NCBI GenBank assembly: GCA_037179385.1
Contig: CM074187.1
Coordinates: forward strand, 49,324,879 to 49,388,878
Direction: 5' to 3'
Length of the DNA: 64,000 bases
Source: Holothuria scabra
Taxonomy: Eukaryota; Echinodermata; Holothuroidea; Aspidochirotida; Holothuriidae
The notes under the pieces were generated by a model. The model saw only the letters and a program-made list of their open reading frames with translations. It did no database searches and was not told the origin of the DNA. The translations under genes were made by a program, and so were the position numbers. Shown piece by piece: positions 46,401 to 54,853 of this stretch. Position 1 is the stretch's first letter; each line of letters begins with the position of its first letter.

Positions 46401-49400
46401 TTTCAGTGTATACTGTTTTATATTTCAAAGATCCATAACACCATACTTTTGCATGGCAGGGTAAATGCAATTTCCTGACATATTATCTCTCCTAAACAAC
46501 AGGGTAGGATATAGTAGAAATGCAGCTGTAGGCTTGCAGGGAGCACCTTAACAAGAACATCTCATGCTTGAAGTTTAATTCTTGATATACTGTATCATGA
46601 GCATCCCTTTTCCTCTAGGAATGTGACATTTAAATTTTAAACCATGCAGAATATTTTCTTCCCTCATTAGTGGTTTGTTGTAAGTGGAAATACTTAAACT
46701 AATATATATACCTATGTTTTATTCAAGCCTGAAGCAATTCAGCAGAAACTTCTTGTTATGTTTGCATATCATGCTGCGGCTTACTGACTTTTTCTATCCA
46801 GCTGTATAGACGAATCTGAATAGTCAAGTGATGGTCTATTTTTGTCAGGCATAATTGGGGTCCATCAGCTTTAATCTTTCGCTTCACTGTATCATGAATG
46901 ATTGCTGGCTAAAACACTCTTTGATTTCTTCAATTTTTATGGGATATGAGGGTTTAGAATTGTATGTAGACAACAAAATTAAGACAAAATAAGGCTAAGG
47001 ACCTCACTCATGGCTGCCTTCACTAGCTGGTCAGATTTGTCTATAGACTTAGGGGCAGGTAGCATATCCACTTGTATATATTTGTAATACTTACAATGCT
47101 CAATTATGCATTTGTGAGTATGACAGGAAGAAAAATTAAAATGTTTGAATAATTTCATTGCTCTATACACAACTGATAACGTATAATTTTATTTTCCAGT
47201 TTTGATGTTGCAAAAGATATCTATGACAAACTGCTGGATATGTCAGGAAAGATCAAGTACGTTCTGCCTTGCTTTTATTTCCTGTTTCTTGCCTGTGTTG
47301 TTGTGATTGTCATACTGCTTAACAGTTGTTTACTGGGTTGCTTAATACATGATGTAAACAAGTACAGTAGGGATGGGAAGCTACAGTTTGCACAGAACTG
47401 AGAGGCTTTAATTTATTTTTTTTGACTTCCTGAGTAGGGGAGAGGTCTAATTTTACGTGGTGTTCCCCTTCCCTTACTGTAAATGCCTGCATGAAAGAGC
47501 AGTATTTGAGCAAATTTTAATGAAAGCAATGCAAGTTTTTGACATATTGTACATACTGAGGAACAAACACTTAAGCCCAATTTTGATAAGTGCTTGCATA
47601 AGTGAAGATCCTCATATGTTTCTTGGTGCAATATTTGAAAAAAAAAATATTTTCTTAATTAAGCAGTTAGATATATTGTAGAATCAGGGTAGGAGTGAGG
47701 CACCTTTGGAAAATGTTGGAATATTTTGGAGTCCATAGATGCTATTTGGTCCAATATTTGATCAAAATTAAGGCACAATTACAGTTCAGTTTTAACATAT
47801 TTTAATGAGTGTAAATGGTATCGGAATATAGGGTGATATACCTCAACCCAGTGCTGGTTCTAGGGCTTAAAATTTGAGTGGGGGCATGATTTCAGATATC
47901 TCATATAGTAGCAGAAAGTGCTTCAATTTTTTGTAGACAGATATATCCTGTGACGGATTTTGCACCAACACTGTCTGATCCCCCTTGCTTCCTACTCCAT
48001 TGCCGAGGCATCAGCCTCTTGTAAGGTGCTTGTTTTTTATCAGATCAGTTGCATCATTGTGCATTGTAAATGATTGTTTAATGAGTGTGAGGGAAATTGC
48101 AGAATAAAATTTGTCGAGAAACACTTTTCTCTTGTATCCCAGTAGCCTCAGGAGTCATGTCAATGAATGTAACTTTAAATAGGCACTATAAGATCTATTT
48201 TTGCTGCCCTCAAAAATCCTTTCTACTCACATGTTTGACTATCTGTGTGTGTGTCAGTCCGTCTGGCACTGGCTGACCATCTGTTTGCATTTTCGTTAGC
48301 ATGGATATTGTGCATGGCTGTATGGATTTCCTAATGGCAGTAGCAATCTAGAGTATCTGTCACAGTACATCTTTGATATCCGTTACCTTTACAAAATGAA
48401 AAGATTGATCGAGAAATGTAAAAAAAAAAAAACATTTTCTCTTTCAATCCTGTAGTGTGCCACTGGTTCTTGTTGGAAATAAAACAGATCTTCATTTAGA
48501 AAGGTAAGTAATGTGAAGAAGCTTCATTGATAATTTTCTTTGTCCAATTCAGCTAAATCTTCTTTAACAATACACTTCTTAAAGACTCCAGTTATGCTTG
48601 TTAGCATTGCTTCCAGTATAGCAGCTTTTAAGAGCAACTTGCACTTTAGATTCAGAATTACCACTGAATAAGGCACCATATCAAATCCATAGGCTATACC
48701 TAGGCTGCAGTTGCTGGAGCCATGTTATGTTGCTTTACACATTGCCATAACAGGATAAAGTTTGTCTGCTATTGAAATGTATGAAGAAACAAACCATGGC
48801 TGCAGCTGCTGCTAGGGCTGTGAACATGTAGCAATTAATCGCTAAACAATCGCATGTGGAATAAACATTTAGTACAAAGCTACAAGCGATTAATCACAAA
48901 ACCTGTTTTTCCCACTTTTCATCCATTTGTAAACTGTGACGATCCCAGGTTTTTGTTAAATGGAACATTCTGGGCATATTTGAACCTTGTAGCTTCAAAG
49001 TTTCAGATTAATTTGATTTTACCATGCAAGATAACAACTGTTATTATTTCTGCTTTACATTTCCTATCAATCACTACATACTGAAATTATGTTTTTTTGT
49101 GATAAGGTAACCGCCATTAACTGCTAACCTATCACAAATTTTTGAGGTAAGACGTTCAGTTATTTTGCTAAACGTTCACAGCCATAGCTGCTGCAGCTTG
49201 GCTGAGGGAGCTGCAGGTTTGACATAGGTGCTTTTACGGAAAGGATGAGTATTTTGCATGCATCTACAGTGCATGTAGCCAAGAGAAGGGGGTAGGGAAG
49301 GGCAAAGTACTGGTCCCAAATTTTTTCACCTCAGAGAAAGATGAAAAGGATCATTACCTTTAATGCATTTTAATACATCTCTTCCATACCCTTCAACAAA

Positions 49401-52400
49401 TAAGTTTACCCCCCCCCCTTAATTCCTTTGTCTGGCTGTAAGCCTGCATGTGTAGATCTACATGTGTAGTCGCTCTCAAAAGGCATTTCAGTTGTCACAA
49501 ACTTATTTTGAACCAACAGCTAAATCTCACAATTTTCTTCTCACTTCGCTTCAAAGTATCTTTAATGATGTTTTTTAGGACATCAGTATTGCATATACAA
49601 GGTAAGCCAAGCAGTGACTCCCAGTAAATTTCACATTTGAGGAGAGAAAATACTGTCACATGACCTTGAAGGTATAACCATGAAACAGGACAGTGTACAG
49701 TACTACACTACTTCAAGTTTTGGAGACTGTTCTTGCCCTCTACTGTAACTGTACACTGATGTTGTATTTTTCAGTGTAAAACTGTGAAACGGTGAACTGG
49801 TTTTGCAAAAAATGTAGTGCAAAAAATAAGACTGTTTATCAATCCTCATAGATTGAAGTATGATATTTCTACATTAGAATAGGTATGCATTCATTTATTA
49901 AATTATACTACAAATAGCTACCAAAAGTGTTTGCATGTTTCCTATGTATTAGAACATATTATGTTGCAATAATAATTATAATTTGCTTTGGAAAGTATTT
50001 TTACAATTCCAGATGTCATTCCCTAGGAGGTTTGCCATCTCTCTTGTTATTAGTATAAATGCTGTTATGACATCATGATATACGTTTGTGCCTCAGACTC
50101 TACACTGCAATTTTGCCATTGCTTTTAAATAATTGGAGAACTAGCACTACGGACAGTACTGTATTGTGTTAGCACCAGTTATACTTCTGTTGACCATTGT
50201 TTGAAAGCTGTTGCCATGGAGATAGGAAGCAATTGCACCTGGTGACATTCAAAGGATTACACCATGTGAGCAAGAGTAATGTAAAATTGAAATCAGAGGT
50301 AACAACAGCCCACCATGCGAGTCCTGGTTTTAATCATGAATGCATCCTTCTCATGCTGCCTGGAGAAGGCTGCTTTTTGTATTGACGCAAATTTCATCAG
50401 AGATTAAAGTCTTTAAAATTTCTGTTGACTGGAAACAGCAGAAGCTGATGGAAAATGGCCAAGTGCAGCCATTTTTCTCTCTGCAAATTGACAGCTTGTT
50501 TCCTTAAATGTTAAAGTTTACGACTCCTACATGTCATAAATTTTAAGTGAAACTACTCTATGCAGTGATAAGGGCTTTACTGTATGTGGAATACATCAGG
50601 ACTAGGAAGAAATATTTGTCAGAGAACTCTTTAAAAGATCAAACTTGAAACAGCACTGAGTTGTGATTTTATAGGAGCAGCTGAAAGCTAGGGATTAAAT
50701 ACAGACCACTTGCAATTTAAGATTCCTCAACACATAATCTGTATCTTTTGCAGTGTTACATTAAATTTTGGCTGTGCAATTGATAGAAAAAAATAAAAGA
50801 AAAACATTTTGGGGGGTGGGGGAAAATTGACATCCTCAAAACACTACATGTTATTTACATATTTTTCAAGATATAAAACAGAAAAAAGCATTTTGAGGTA
50901 TAAAAAGTGATTTCCAGTTATTAGTTGATGACAAACCCATTTGAAAGCATGGGCCATTATGGAAATTGTATTATAACCTCCACACAAAAGCAAAGCTTTC
51001 AGTTAAATAATTCTGTGTCAAATTATTCTCCTTAAGCTTTCCATTGAAAAACAAAAGTAAAATATATGAACTTTCTGTGATGTACAGTATCTTACCAAAA
51101 GGATTGAATTGAGTATGAGTTCACTTCATGTTTTATTTTTAAAATTTTACCCTCAGAGCAGATTACTTGAGAGGGAAATGCAGTCACCCCAATTTTGAAT
51201 AGTGTAGTAATCTGCCATGTTTTATTATTGGCTCGTGAGAGTCATGTGACAACTTTTGCTCATTGGTTTTACCTTGAATGTACAATCTTTAAGTCCTAAA
51301 ATATCATTAAAGATATTTGAAAGTTAATAATTAAAACAAAATCTGTGGGACCTGGCTGTTGTTTCATCATAATTTTTTTTTTTTGGTGGGGGGGCTGCTT
51401 TGGCACTTTAAACTCCATTTAGTTCTATTTGTCTCAGATTCTGCAAGCAATGTAGGCTCAGAAGAATTTGAGTGGTATTCTACAATCTTCTCATTTTTCT
51501 GGAATCAGAAATGTTGAAGAAATACCTACAAAAGTGTGTTAGCATATTTTAGCCAAATGGTTAGAGGTTTATGCCTACCCACTGACCTAGACAAATAAGC
51601 TTTAGATAAGTCATGAAGTTGGTGACTCATAGACGTTCCTATTGCTTGAAAAATAATTGAACATTCCTTGTCCAAACCCTGCAGTATCTGGTATACCTAT
51701 GAAAAAAGTTCAACTTACTTCTTATAGATAATATCTATCAAACATTTTTGTGAGAGAAATGTTTAATTCCGCCCTTTAATAGGACCCCTAAGTGCTTTAG
51801 TATGTTGTTGTAAGAGGCAATGTAAATGTTTCCTAATTTCTTTCTCCTTCAAGTGGAAACTGCTTACTTTTGTCCAGGTCATATGTTAGCCTAAGGCATC
51901 AACATACCCCATTTAGTAGGAGATGGGGCTTTTCTGGTAAAAAATGTTTTGGATGTTGCTGTAAAAACAATACTTTGGTAATCAATACCTTTTTTTTCCT
52001 TTTTTTCCCTTTTTTTTCAAGGGTGGTTTCAACACAACAAGGCAAGGAACTAGCTGATACATGGAATGCTGAATTTGTAGAATCATCTGCCAAGCAGAAT
52101 GAGGTAAAGCTGTTTAACACAGTTCATCTTCATTAAAGCAGTCAACACAGTTCTTGCTTGAACATTTGCAAGTCTTCTTGGGACATCTTGTAGAATGAAT
52201 CTGTTTTCAGCTGTAATTTATTTTGTTTTAATGTACAAATCCAGACTTGTTTAACCTTGTTCTTTCATGCTCAACAATAGTTTGATCTAAAAAATGAAAA
52301 CAAATGAGATTTCTGATTGTAAATAACTTTAACTTTAATAAAAACAAGAAGACCTCCAGTAAAATGAAGTAGCCTAAGATGAGTGTGCTTATCCTTCACT

Positions 52401-54853
52401 GCACGTTTATCCCATGATGCATTGTCTGACTGTAATGGAGTATAAATGTGAATCTGTTCATTATTCAGCTTGATGACATGTTTTTTCAGTTCAACAATCA
52501 CTGCATGAAGAAATTTGAATTTTGCAAACTTTCATAGTCTATAATAAAAAGATAAGTGTTGGAATGATTCCAAAAAGAAAAGTAAAAAAATAGAAAATTG
52601 CACCATCTAAAAGCTCAAAAATGTATCATTTTTTTCTTGGGGGGGGGGGCTTGAAATGTCATACTTGCCAACTGCTTCATTTTAAATATTCCAATTTTCT
52701 TACTTAAAGTGTAAAAAAGTTTTAAGCTATGTCCCTTGGACCATTGAATCCATTAAATTAAGAACATGTGTGCAACCAATTGCATGGTGAAGTGGTAAGA
52801 GCATCCGACTTGCAGCTGGGAAGTCTGGAGTTTGACTCCTGGTTAGGTCATACCGAAAATTTTTTGGTGCTTAGTAAAAGCAATGGAGGAGGGAAAACAA
52901 ACCACTGAGCCCAACTGGAAAAAAAGGCCATGCTGGCCTGCCATAAAACTTTATCTTACTATAAACTGACTAACCAACTCATCTTGGTGCTTGTTCCATT
53001 TTCTGAGATGACAGTATTCACAAGTATGAAGATGGTCAAGTTTACTTGCCTTGATATTCAACACCTGGTACCAACTAGTTTCCATGAACTAGTTGGTGTA
53101 CAAAAGCCTTTTCCAATTGTCTCTCATGACCTACATAATGACTTTTCTTAGGATTAGCACTTATGATTTATTTACACAGGCCTTTCTCTTAAGAGGGGAC
53201 CACAAGTAGTAGATCTATCACCATAACATAGGGTCTATAAAAATGAGCTCATCTCTCTAAGAATCGATCATAATAGTTAACATCAGTGACATTTAACCAT
53301 AGTCCCTTAAATTTTGTTTGAAATTTTTTGGAATATGCCCAAGCTGGAACACTTGCACATTGTATTTCTTCTGGAAAGTAACCATTTTTGCAGGGGCGGA
53401 TCCAATCGGGGGCTTTTACAGCCTCAGCCCTCCCTTTTTTGCCACATCAACAGTAGAAGCATACGTGAAAATAGTCGTGCAACTCCCTGACACACATGTT
53501 TTCTCTTTGGTCAGCCCCCCTTTTTGGAATGTCTGGATCTGGGCCTGTTTTGGTTTCCTGTTACTTGCAGTATCGTTAGTCCATACAAATATAAACCACC
53601 AGTTTTCAGCACACATTGAAGTAAAACTACACAGTACTTCCACAATTACCTGTAAATTGTTATGAACCTTGCTCTCTCACAAGTACTATTTAGGACTTCA
53701 AGCTGAGCAAACACTGCAAAATATGGATTAAATTTTTTCTCCTGTTGGCTACAGTTTAACTCCTATTTGAATGCACAGAGGATGCACAAATCACATGACA
53801 ACTGTGTACTTAGGTGACTCTGTTGTGTGGGTGGCACAGCAATGTTTTTACTCCATTCCAGGATTTCCTAGGGTTATTCAACTCTGATGAAAATGAAACC
53901 AACTTTGTTCAATATTGAACCCTGTTCATGTTGCAGTGGCATTTAAAGCATTGTTGAGTATAAGATATACTGGATTCTGAAAGGTGGATGTGATTGCTGT
54001 AGGTGGTTTACAGAAATTGTGTTTTGTAACAGGACTTATTTAACCAGGAAAATGAGTTGCATTGAATTTTAAGGAAAGTAATGTTTATTTTTTTGACAGA
54101 AATATATTTCAAAACCAAATATTTATTGACACAATGATAGATTATTCTAAATAAGTCAGCATGGCAGCCTTTTCTCTTTTCAAGAAGGAAATTTCCAACA
54201 GATGGAAGTCCAATTAACAATGCTCAAGAATATTAAAATTTGTTCACACAAAAGTTTAAAAAAAATTTTAATGATGCAACTTCCATAATTCTTCCTGTAC
54301 ATGATGTTTTGAGGAGGTGAAAATATTTGTGGGGTTCATGGTTGGTATGGAATGGTTTCATTACAACTGCATGCTGCTAGAATTGAATAGGACATTTTAG
54401 CCAATGTTACCAGAGAAAAGGGCATTTTCTCGGGTAAAGCTTGTCTCTGTAAATGGGGCAGTTTACCCCATTTAAACCAACCTTGTTGCGCTATTGAGCA
54501 AATAGTCTTTGAAGGGGGCAAACTCGTTGAACTTTATTGATCTCAAGATACCTGAACAGGAAGTTCTCTGATAGATTCTGGATTATAAGTTGCCAGCTTG
54601 AGATGGCTAAAACTTGCTATTTGCTTCTGGCGTCATGTGGAAAAGTTTAAAAGATAAGTCAAGATAATACCTGGAAAAGTTACATCATAATATTGTGTTA
54701 CTTTTTTAATCCATAAACGTCTGTGAAATATATCCATTTTCAAATTTTTTCTTGCCTTTTTAGAGTGTTTCTGATATTTTCAAAGCTGTCATTAGACTGA
54801 TGGAAAAGCAGGATGGGACACAAAAGAAAGAAGATGGTTGCAGTATACTCTAA
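22444..54853 (+). CDS. RHEB: RHEB small GTPase (mTORC1 activator), seven coding exons
   Basis: Spliced CDS: 22444-22492, 36506-36577, 44102-44252, 47200-47256, 48456-48503, 52022-52103, 54764-54853, giving 182 residues (human 184). RHEB-GTP on lysosomal membranes activates mTORC1 and is switched off by TSC2. The P-loop is GYRSVGKSS (residues 12-20), with the RHEB-specific Arg14 where Ras has Gly12. Switch I is YDPTIENT (34-41), G3 is DTAGQDEYSIFPQ (59-71) with Gln63, G4 is NKTD (118-121) and G5 is ESSAK (146-150). The C terminus is CSIL. All junctions are GT-AG and phases agree throughout. An in-frame TAA lies four codons before the ATG (22432). Identity with vertebrate RHEB is strong over the whole length. 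Confidence 0.97.
23325..23370 (-). repeat. SINE tail fragment
   Basis: GTTAGCTAGTTAGATGGAGTTTAACA matches only the 3' tail of the SINE family in minus orientation. Confidence 0.4.
26003..26300. mobile_element. hAT-type element, left end and GC-rich body
   Basis: CAGTGGCGTAGCCAGGATT at 26003 is the typical start of a widespread hAT-type non-autonomous family (compare 36032-36198). A second CAGTGATGGCTCG start lies at 26112. The GC-rich stretch to 26300, with repeated 'GGGGTCCAGGGGC' and 'GGGCGAAGCCCCGG', resembles decayed transposon body. The right end was not found. Confidence 0.5.
27036..27886. mobile_element. TIR element interrupted by a MITE
   Basis: The left end AAAAGAATAGTCCAGAGCC is matched, inverted, by GCTCTGGACTATTCTTTT at ~27868-27885. 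The inverted match continues inward ('AAATT.ATTTTTG..ATGTTAAAG', 'CATTCTAAGCATT'). The MITE at 27077-27373 sits in the left arm at a TTAA. The inner part includes 'TTGCTTCAAGTTCACTT..CT', shared with the dispersed repeat at 45835-45860. Confidence 0.75.
27077..27373 (+). mobile_element. TTAA-type MITE family 2, reference copy
   Basis: Flanked by TTAA at 27073-27076 and 27374-27377. The left end is AGGCCCACTTCTCTCACCCC and the right end 'AGTGAGAAGAATGGCCCT', an imperfect inverted pair. The uninterrupted partner arm of the host element reads ATGTTAAAGAGG at this point, so the insertion site is documented. TTAA targeting is typical of piggyBac-type transposases. No coding capacity. Confidence 0.85.
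27915..27955 (+). repeat. SINE tail fragment with CTAACC repeats
   Basis: GAGGCATAAAACCCTATCTAACCCTAACCCTAAAC is the SINE 3' end (complement of GTTAGATGGAGTTTTATG) followed by two telomere-like CCCTAA units. Confidence 0.5.
30496..30925 (+). repeat. Helentron/pearl-like element, three-unit copy
   Basis: Opens with the hairpin GATTCCTTGCC/GGCAAGGAATC (30496-30524), then a short GT-rich tract. Three worn ~150-bp units follow ('ATATCTCAAGAA.GGT', 'ATATTGAGTAGATGATCCC', 'GTCAAAGGTCATTTGG'). It has the same design as the large array at 56679-59995. The 3' end is lost. Confidence 0.75.
31539..31799 (+). mobile_element. TTAA-type MITE family 1
   Basis: Exact TTAA at both edges (31535-31538, 31800-31803). 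The left end AGGGCAAGAACAGTC and the right end GACTGCACTTCCCCT form the inverted repeat. In this copy the core runs in the opposite sense to 17184-17412 ('TTTCTTCTTATC...GTAAACCAAGCAG...AATCATGAAACAGGAC'). Confidence 0.8.
32666..32770. mobile_element. 'GGCTGTGAACG' hAT-like MITE, partial
   Basis: TAGGGCTGTGAACGTGCAGG, 'GGCTAAACGATTGCATACATGTGGAA' and 'GTACAAAGCTACAAGC' match the left half of the complete copy at 48813-49186. The right end is absent. Confidence 0.6.
33181..33537 (+). pseudogene. THAP zinc-finger sequence with a frameshift
   Basis: From ATG 33181 the frame reads MPDWCVVGNCSNTTKDGV, then 'LHKFPKDVKTRK', the N-terminal half of a THAP domain (C-x4-C, FP motif). Near 33270-33280 the match moves to another frame and goes on as 'LWTWFVQNTRLDFKQSEW', 'TCSAHFSPDCYD' and 'LPGRFPTIKG'. 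This supplies the conserved Trp, the C-x2-H pair and the terminal 'PTI'. THAP domains bind DNA in P-element-type transposases and host regulators. The single frame break suggests a pseudogene, although a sequencing error or a programmed shift is possible. No transposase body follows. It lies in RHEB intron 1. Confidence 0.8.
33707..33954 (-). CDS. acidic first exon resembling P2X7-C-like proteins (partial gene)
   Basis: Minus-strand frame from ATG 33954. It is Ser/Asp/Glu-rich (SDSKDIDLNLSGSSSNFDED, then 'FLQYQDIQEREDEEL'), then 'LSYQFEPLAEEAEP', then 'AARAAWRDNVAW'. This resembles the N terminus of the invertebrate P2X7-C-like family, where such a stretch is followed by 'W-C-x-C-G-x-C' and a Cys cluster. 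A good donor (CCTG|GTATGG) splits that Trp codon at 33707, so the frame's own stop at 33688 is probably intronic. I did not find the Cys-rich exon to its left. It converges on the THAP sequence inside a RHEB intron and may be an orphan exon. The family call is by recall and is tentative. Confidence 0.5.
34290..34700. repeat. imperfect inverted repeat
   Basis: The left blocks 'CTATACATGGACAGAG' (34319-34334) and 'GAAAAAGCACACCAAGATG' (~34370-34389) have inverted partners 'CTCTGTCCATGTATA' (~34679-34693) and 'CATCTGGGTGTGCCTTTTTTG' (~34610-34630). A worn fold-back or MITE is likely; the outer ends are unclear. Confidence 0.5.
35115..35352 (-). repeat. tRNA-derived SINE, full-length
   Basis: Tail 'GTTAGTTGGTAGATAAGGTGTTATGG', body 'CCAGTTTTGGCTCAGGGGC' and 'CTCCATTGTTAATGCTGAGC'. 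The head has a good B box (GGGTTCGAATGC at 35287-35298, minus sense) and the A-box region CTTCCCACTTGACTATGCAG. It is the best-preserved tRNA head after 52778-52850. Confidence 0.8.
35792..35965 (+). repeat. SINE tail expanded into a (CCTAA)n-type array
   Basis: AGCATAAAACCCTATCTAACC, the SINE 3' end, runs into about 30 variable CCTAA/AACCT units ending near 35965. The unit is the 5-mer CCTAA (TTAGG on the other strand) with scattered variants and a CTTTTAACCTAATGTAA subrepeat. Confidence 0.75.
36032..36198. mobile_element. hAT-type MITE with 8-bp target duplication
   Basis: Ends are CAGTGGCATAGTCATGG and, inverted, CAGTAGCGTGGCCAGG. Flanks GATGTGCA (36024-36031) and GATGTCCA (36199-36206) match at 7 of 8 bases. 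It is 167 bp with C-rich palindromic interior and no coding capacity. Confidence 0.8.
36506..36577 (+). CDS. RHEB: RHEB coding exon 2
   Basis: 72 nt between TCATTCCAG and ACA|GTAAGT. Completes the P-loop (GKSS) and encodes switch I with YDPTIEN. Phase 1 at both ends. Confidence 0.96.
37430..37603. mobile_element. 'GGACCGCGG' MITE, copy 2
   Basis: Left end CAGGGGCCTCGGAGCC, right end (inverted) CAGGGACCGCGGAGAC. The interior has 'GGGGGCTAATCATCGAAGCA' and 'CGGGGGCTAAAGCCCCCCTAGCCC'. Same family as 16739-16902. Confidence 0.65.
37757..38085. mobile_element. TTAA-type MITE family 2, diverged
   Basis: Starts AAAGGTAGTCAACTCTCACCCCC and ends 'GGAGAATTGGAACTGTGTGGAGTGAGAGAATTATAG'. Internal 'GTCATATTACACAGGATG' and 'ATTGTGTCAGAATTAGGATGAGGATG' fit the family in minus sense. 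Confidence 0.6.
38975..40609. mobile_element. nested hAT-type non-autonomous element (1635 bp)
   Basis: An exact 8-bp target duplication GTCTAAAG flanks it (38967-38974, 40610-40617). The ends are CAGGGGCGTCGATTCAG and, inverted, CAGGGGTGTGGATTTGG. The 8-bp duplication and CAGGG(G) ends are hAT hallmarks. The longest frame (39522-39950) shows no transposase motif, so it needs a helper. Confidence 0.85.
41765..41845 (+). repeat. short tandem repeat with octamer-like ATGCAAA
   Basis: Three units of 'AAAATTGCTATGCAAA' with variable spacers. The first contains ATGCAAAT, a POU/octamer-type site. It lies inside the 4.4-kb insertion. Confidence 0.5.
43266..43540. mobile_element. TTAA-type MITE family 1, diverged
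   Basis: TTTAAAGAGGAAACAAACATGCAGCCACCCC at the left, 'GTGGGGTGACGGTCTCAGCCCTTTGAATTAA' at the right. Core 'GAGTGGCTCTTAAAAATCAAGTGACAA' is worn. Confidence 0.65.
43855..44035 (-). repeat. tRNA-derived SINE, worn
   Basis: Body 'TCCATTGCTTATGC', 'GCACAATGGCAGTAGGTTCC' and 'AAGTCTTTCGTAT', then a degenerate head (GGGAATTGAATCC as B box). It lies just before RHEB exon 3. Confidence 0.65.
44102..44252 (+). CDS. RHEB: RHEB coding exon 3
   Basis: 151 nt between TTTTGCAG and AAAAAG|GTGAGA. Encodes residues 42-90 plus two bases of Ser91. It carries the G3/switch II block DTAGQDEYSIFPQ, identical in this stretch to vertebrate RHEB. Confidence 0.97.
44537..44648 (+). repeat. local tandem duplication (~55-bp unit)
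   Basis: Two adjacent copies of 'TTTCATT..CTGATTTA.TACTAAATATTTAAATT.AGG.CAATCCTAAACT' with a few changes. Confidence 0.7.
44830..45990 (+). repeat. dispersed repeat, copy B (partner at 2800-3345)
   Basis: Its outer parts (44830-45090 and 45815-45990) match copy A. The middle ~720 bp has no counterpart there, so either this copy has an insertion or copy A a deletion. The middle has no recognised content. Confidence 0.55.
45980..46215 (+). mobile_element. TTAA-type MITE family 2, left-truncated
   Basis: 'CTTATCCAGACACAATCCCAGTTTATTGC', 'GTGTTATATGAGCTACTCTGC', 'ACCAATTGAAAATTTCTGTC' and right end 'ATAGTTTGGGTTGACAAATGAGCCTTTAA'. Confidence 0.65.
47200..47256 (+). CDS. RHEB: RHEB coding exon 4
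   Basis: 57 nt between ATTTTCCAG and ATCAA|GTACGT. Encodes FDVAKDIYDKLLDMSGKI, the helix after G3, corresponding to 'SFEVIKVIHGKLLDMVGK' in human RHEB. Confidence 0.95.
47257..48455 (+). other. RHEB intron 4 (1.2 kb)
   Basis: GTACGT to ATCCTGTAG. It contains a 'GGTTCTAGGGCTTAAAATTTGAGTGGGGGCATG' stretch (~47855) resembling worn hAT-type sequence. No exon otherwise. Confidence 0.75.
48456..48503 (+). CDS. RHEB: RHEB coding exon 5
   Basis: 48 nt between CCTGTAG and GAAAG|GTAAGT. Encodes VPLVLVGNKTDLHLE, including the G4 motif NKTD for guanine recognition. Confidence 0.96.
48813..49186. mobile_element. 'GGCTGTGAACG' hAT-like MITE, complete
   Basis: Target duplication GCTGCTGC is exact at 48805-48812 and 49187-49194. 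Ends are TAGGGCTGTGAACATGTAGC and, inverted, TATGGCTGTGAACGTTTAGC. 374 bp, no coding capacity. The interior has repeated 'GCGATTAATC'-type palindromes. Confidence 0.85.
49474..49740. mobile_element. TTAA-type MITE family 1, end-worn
   Basis: 'AACTTATTTTGAACCAACAGCTAAATCTCACAATTTTCTTC'-like core, 'GGTAAGCCAAGCAGTGACTCC', 'TGTCACATGACCTTGAAGG' and right end 'GGAGACTGTTCTTGCCCTCTA'. Orientation as in 31539-31799. The TTAA edges are lost. Confidence 0.7.
51168..51407 (+). mobile_element. TTAA-type MITE family 1
   Basis: Left 'TTGAGAGGGAAATGCAGTCACCCC', right 'GGGGGGGCTGCTTTGGCACT' followed by TTAA (51408-51411). Core 'GGCTCGTGAGAGTCATGTGACAA' is well kept. Confidence 0.7.
52022..52103 (+). CDS. 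RHEB: RHEB coding exon 6
   Basis: 82 nt between TTTTCAAG and AATGAG|GTAAAG. Encodes VVSTQQGKELADTWNAEF and VESSAKQNE. The G5 motif SAK is here. Ser129 aligns with the phosphorylatable Ser130 of human RHEB. Confidence 0.96.
52778..52980 (+). repeat. tRNA-derived SINE, complete plus-strand copy
   Basis: The head 52790-52852 has the A box TGGTGAAGTGGTAAGAGC and B box GGAGTTTGACTCC in tRNA-like spacing. The body reads 'TCATACCGAAAATTTTTTGG', 'AGCAATGGAGGAGGGAAAAC' and 'CCACTGAGCCCAACTGG'. The tail is 'GCCATAAAACTTTATCTTAC' followed by 'AAACTGACTAACCAAC'. It defines the family whose minus-strand copies are listed elsewhere. Transcription would use pol III, with a LINE supplying reverse transcriptase. 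Confidence 0.85.
53070..53097. other. perfect 11-bp hairpin
   Basis: ACCAACTAGTT, TCCATG, AACTAGTTGGT. Within intron 6; no known role. Confidence 0.6.
53391..53547. mobile_element. hAT-type MITE
   Basis: Left CAGGGGCGGATCCAAT, right (inverted) CAGGCCCAGATCCAGAC. The interior carries paired 'CAGCCCTCCCTTTTTTG' and 'CAGCCCCCCTTTTTGG'. 157 bp. Target duplication not clear. Confidence 0.65.
54764..54853 (+). CDS. RHEB: RHEB last coding exon (CAAX box CSIL)
   Basis: 90 nt after CCTTTTTAG. Encodes SVSDIFKAVIRLMEKQ, a short Lys/Gly-rich hypervariable region and CSIL, then TAA. The Cys four from the end is the prenyl acceptor. Final Leu favours geranylgeranylation, while mammalian RHEB ends CSVM and is farnesylated. 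Confidence 0.96.
   Translation, partial: SVSDIFKAVIRLMEKQDGTQKKEDGCSIL

Larger units (their letters stand above)
44253..47199 (+). other. RHEB intron 3 (2.9 kb)
   Basis: GTGAGA to ATTTTCCAG. Contains a local duplication (44537-44648), dispersed repeat copy B (44830-45990) and a family 2 MITE (45980-46215). No other exon seen. Confidence 0.8.
48504..52021 (+). other. RHEB intron 5 (3.5 kb)
   Basis: GTAAGT to a long T-rich tract and TTTCAAG. Contains one hAT-like element and two family 1 MITEs. Between 49.8 and 51.1 kb I see nothing recognisable. Confidence 0.8.
52104..54763 (+). other. RHEB intron 6 (2.7 kb)
   Basis: GTAAAG to TTTTTAG. Contains a complete SINE, a hAT-type MITE and a perfect short palindrome. 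No other exon is supported. Confidence 0.8.
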
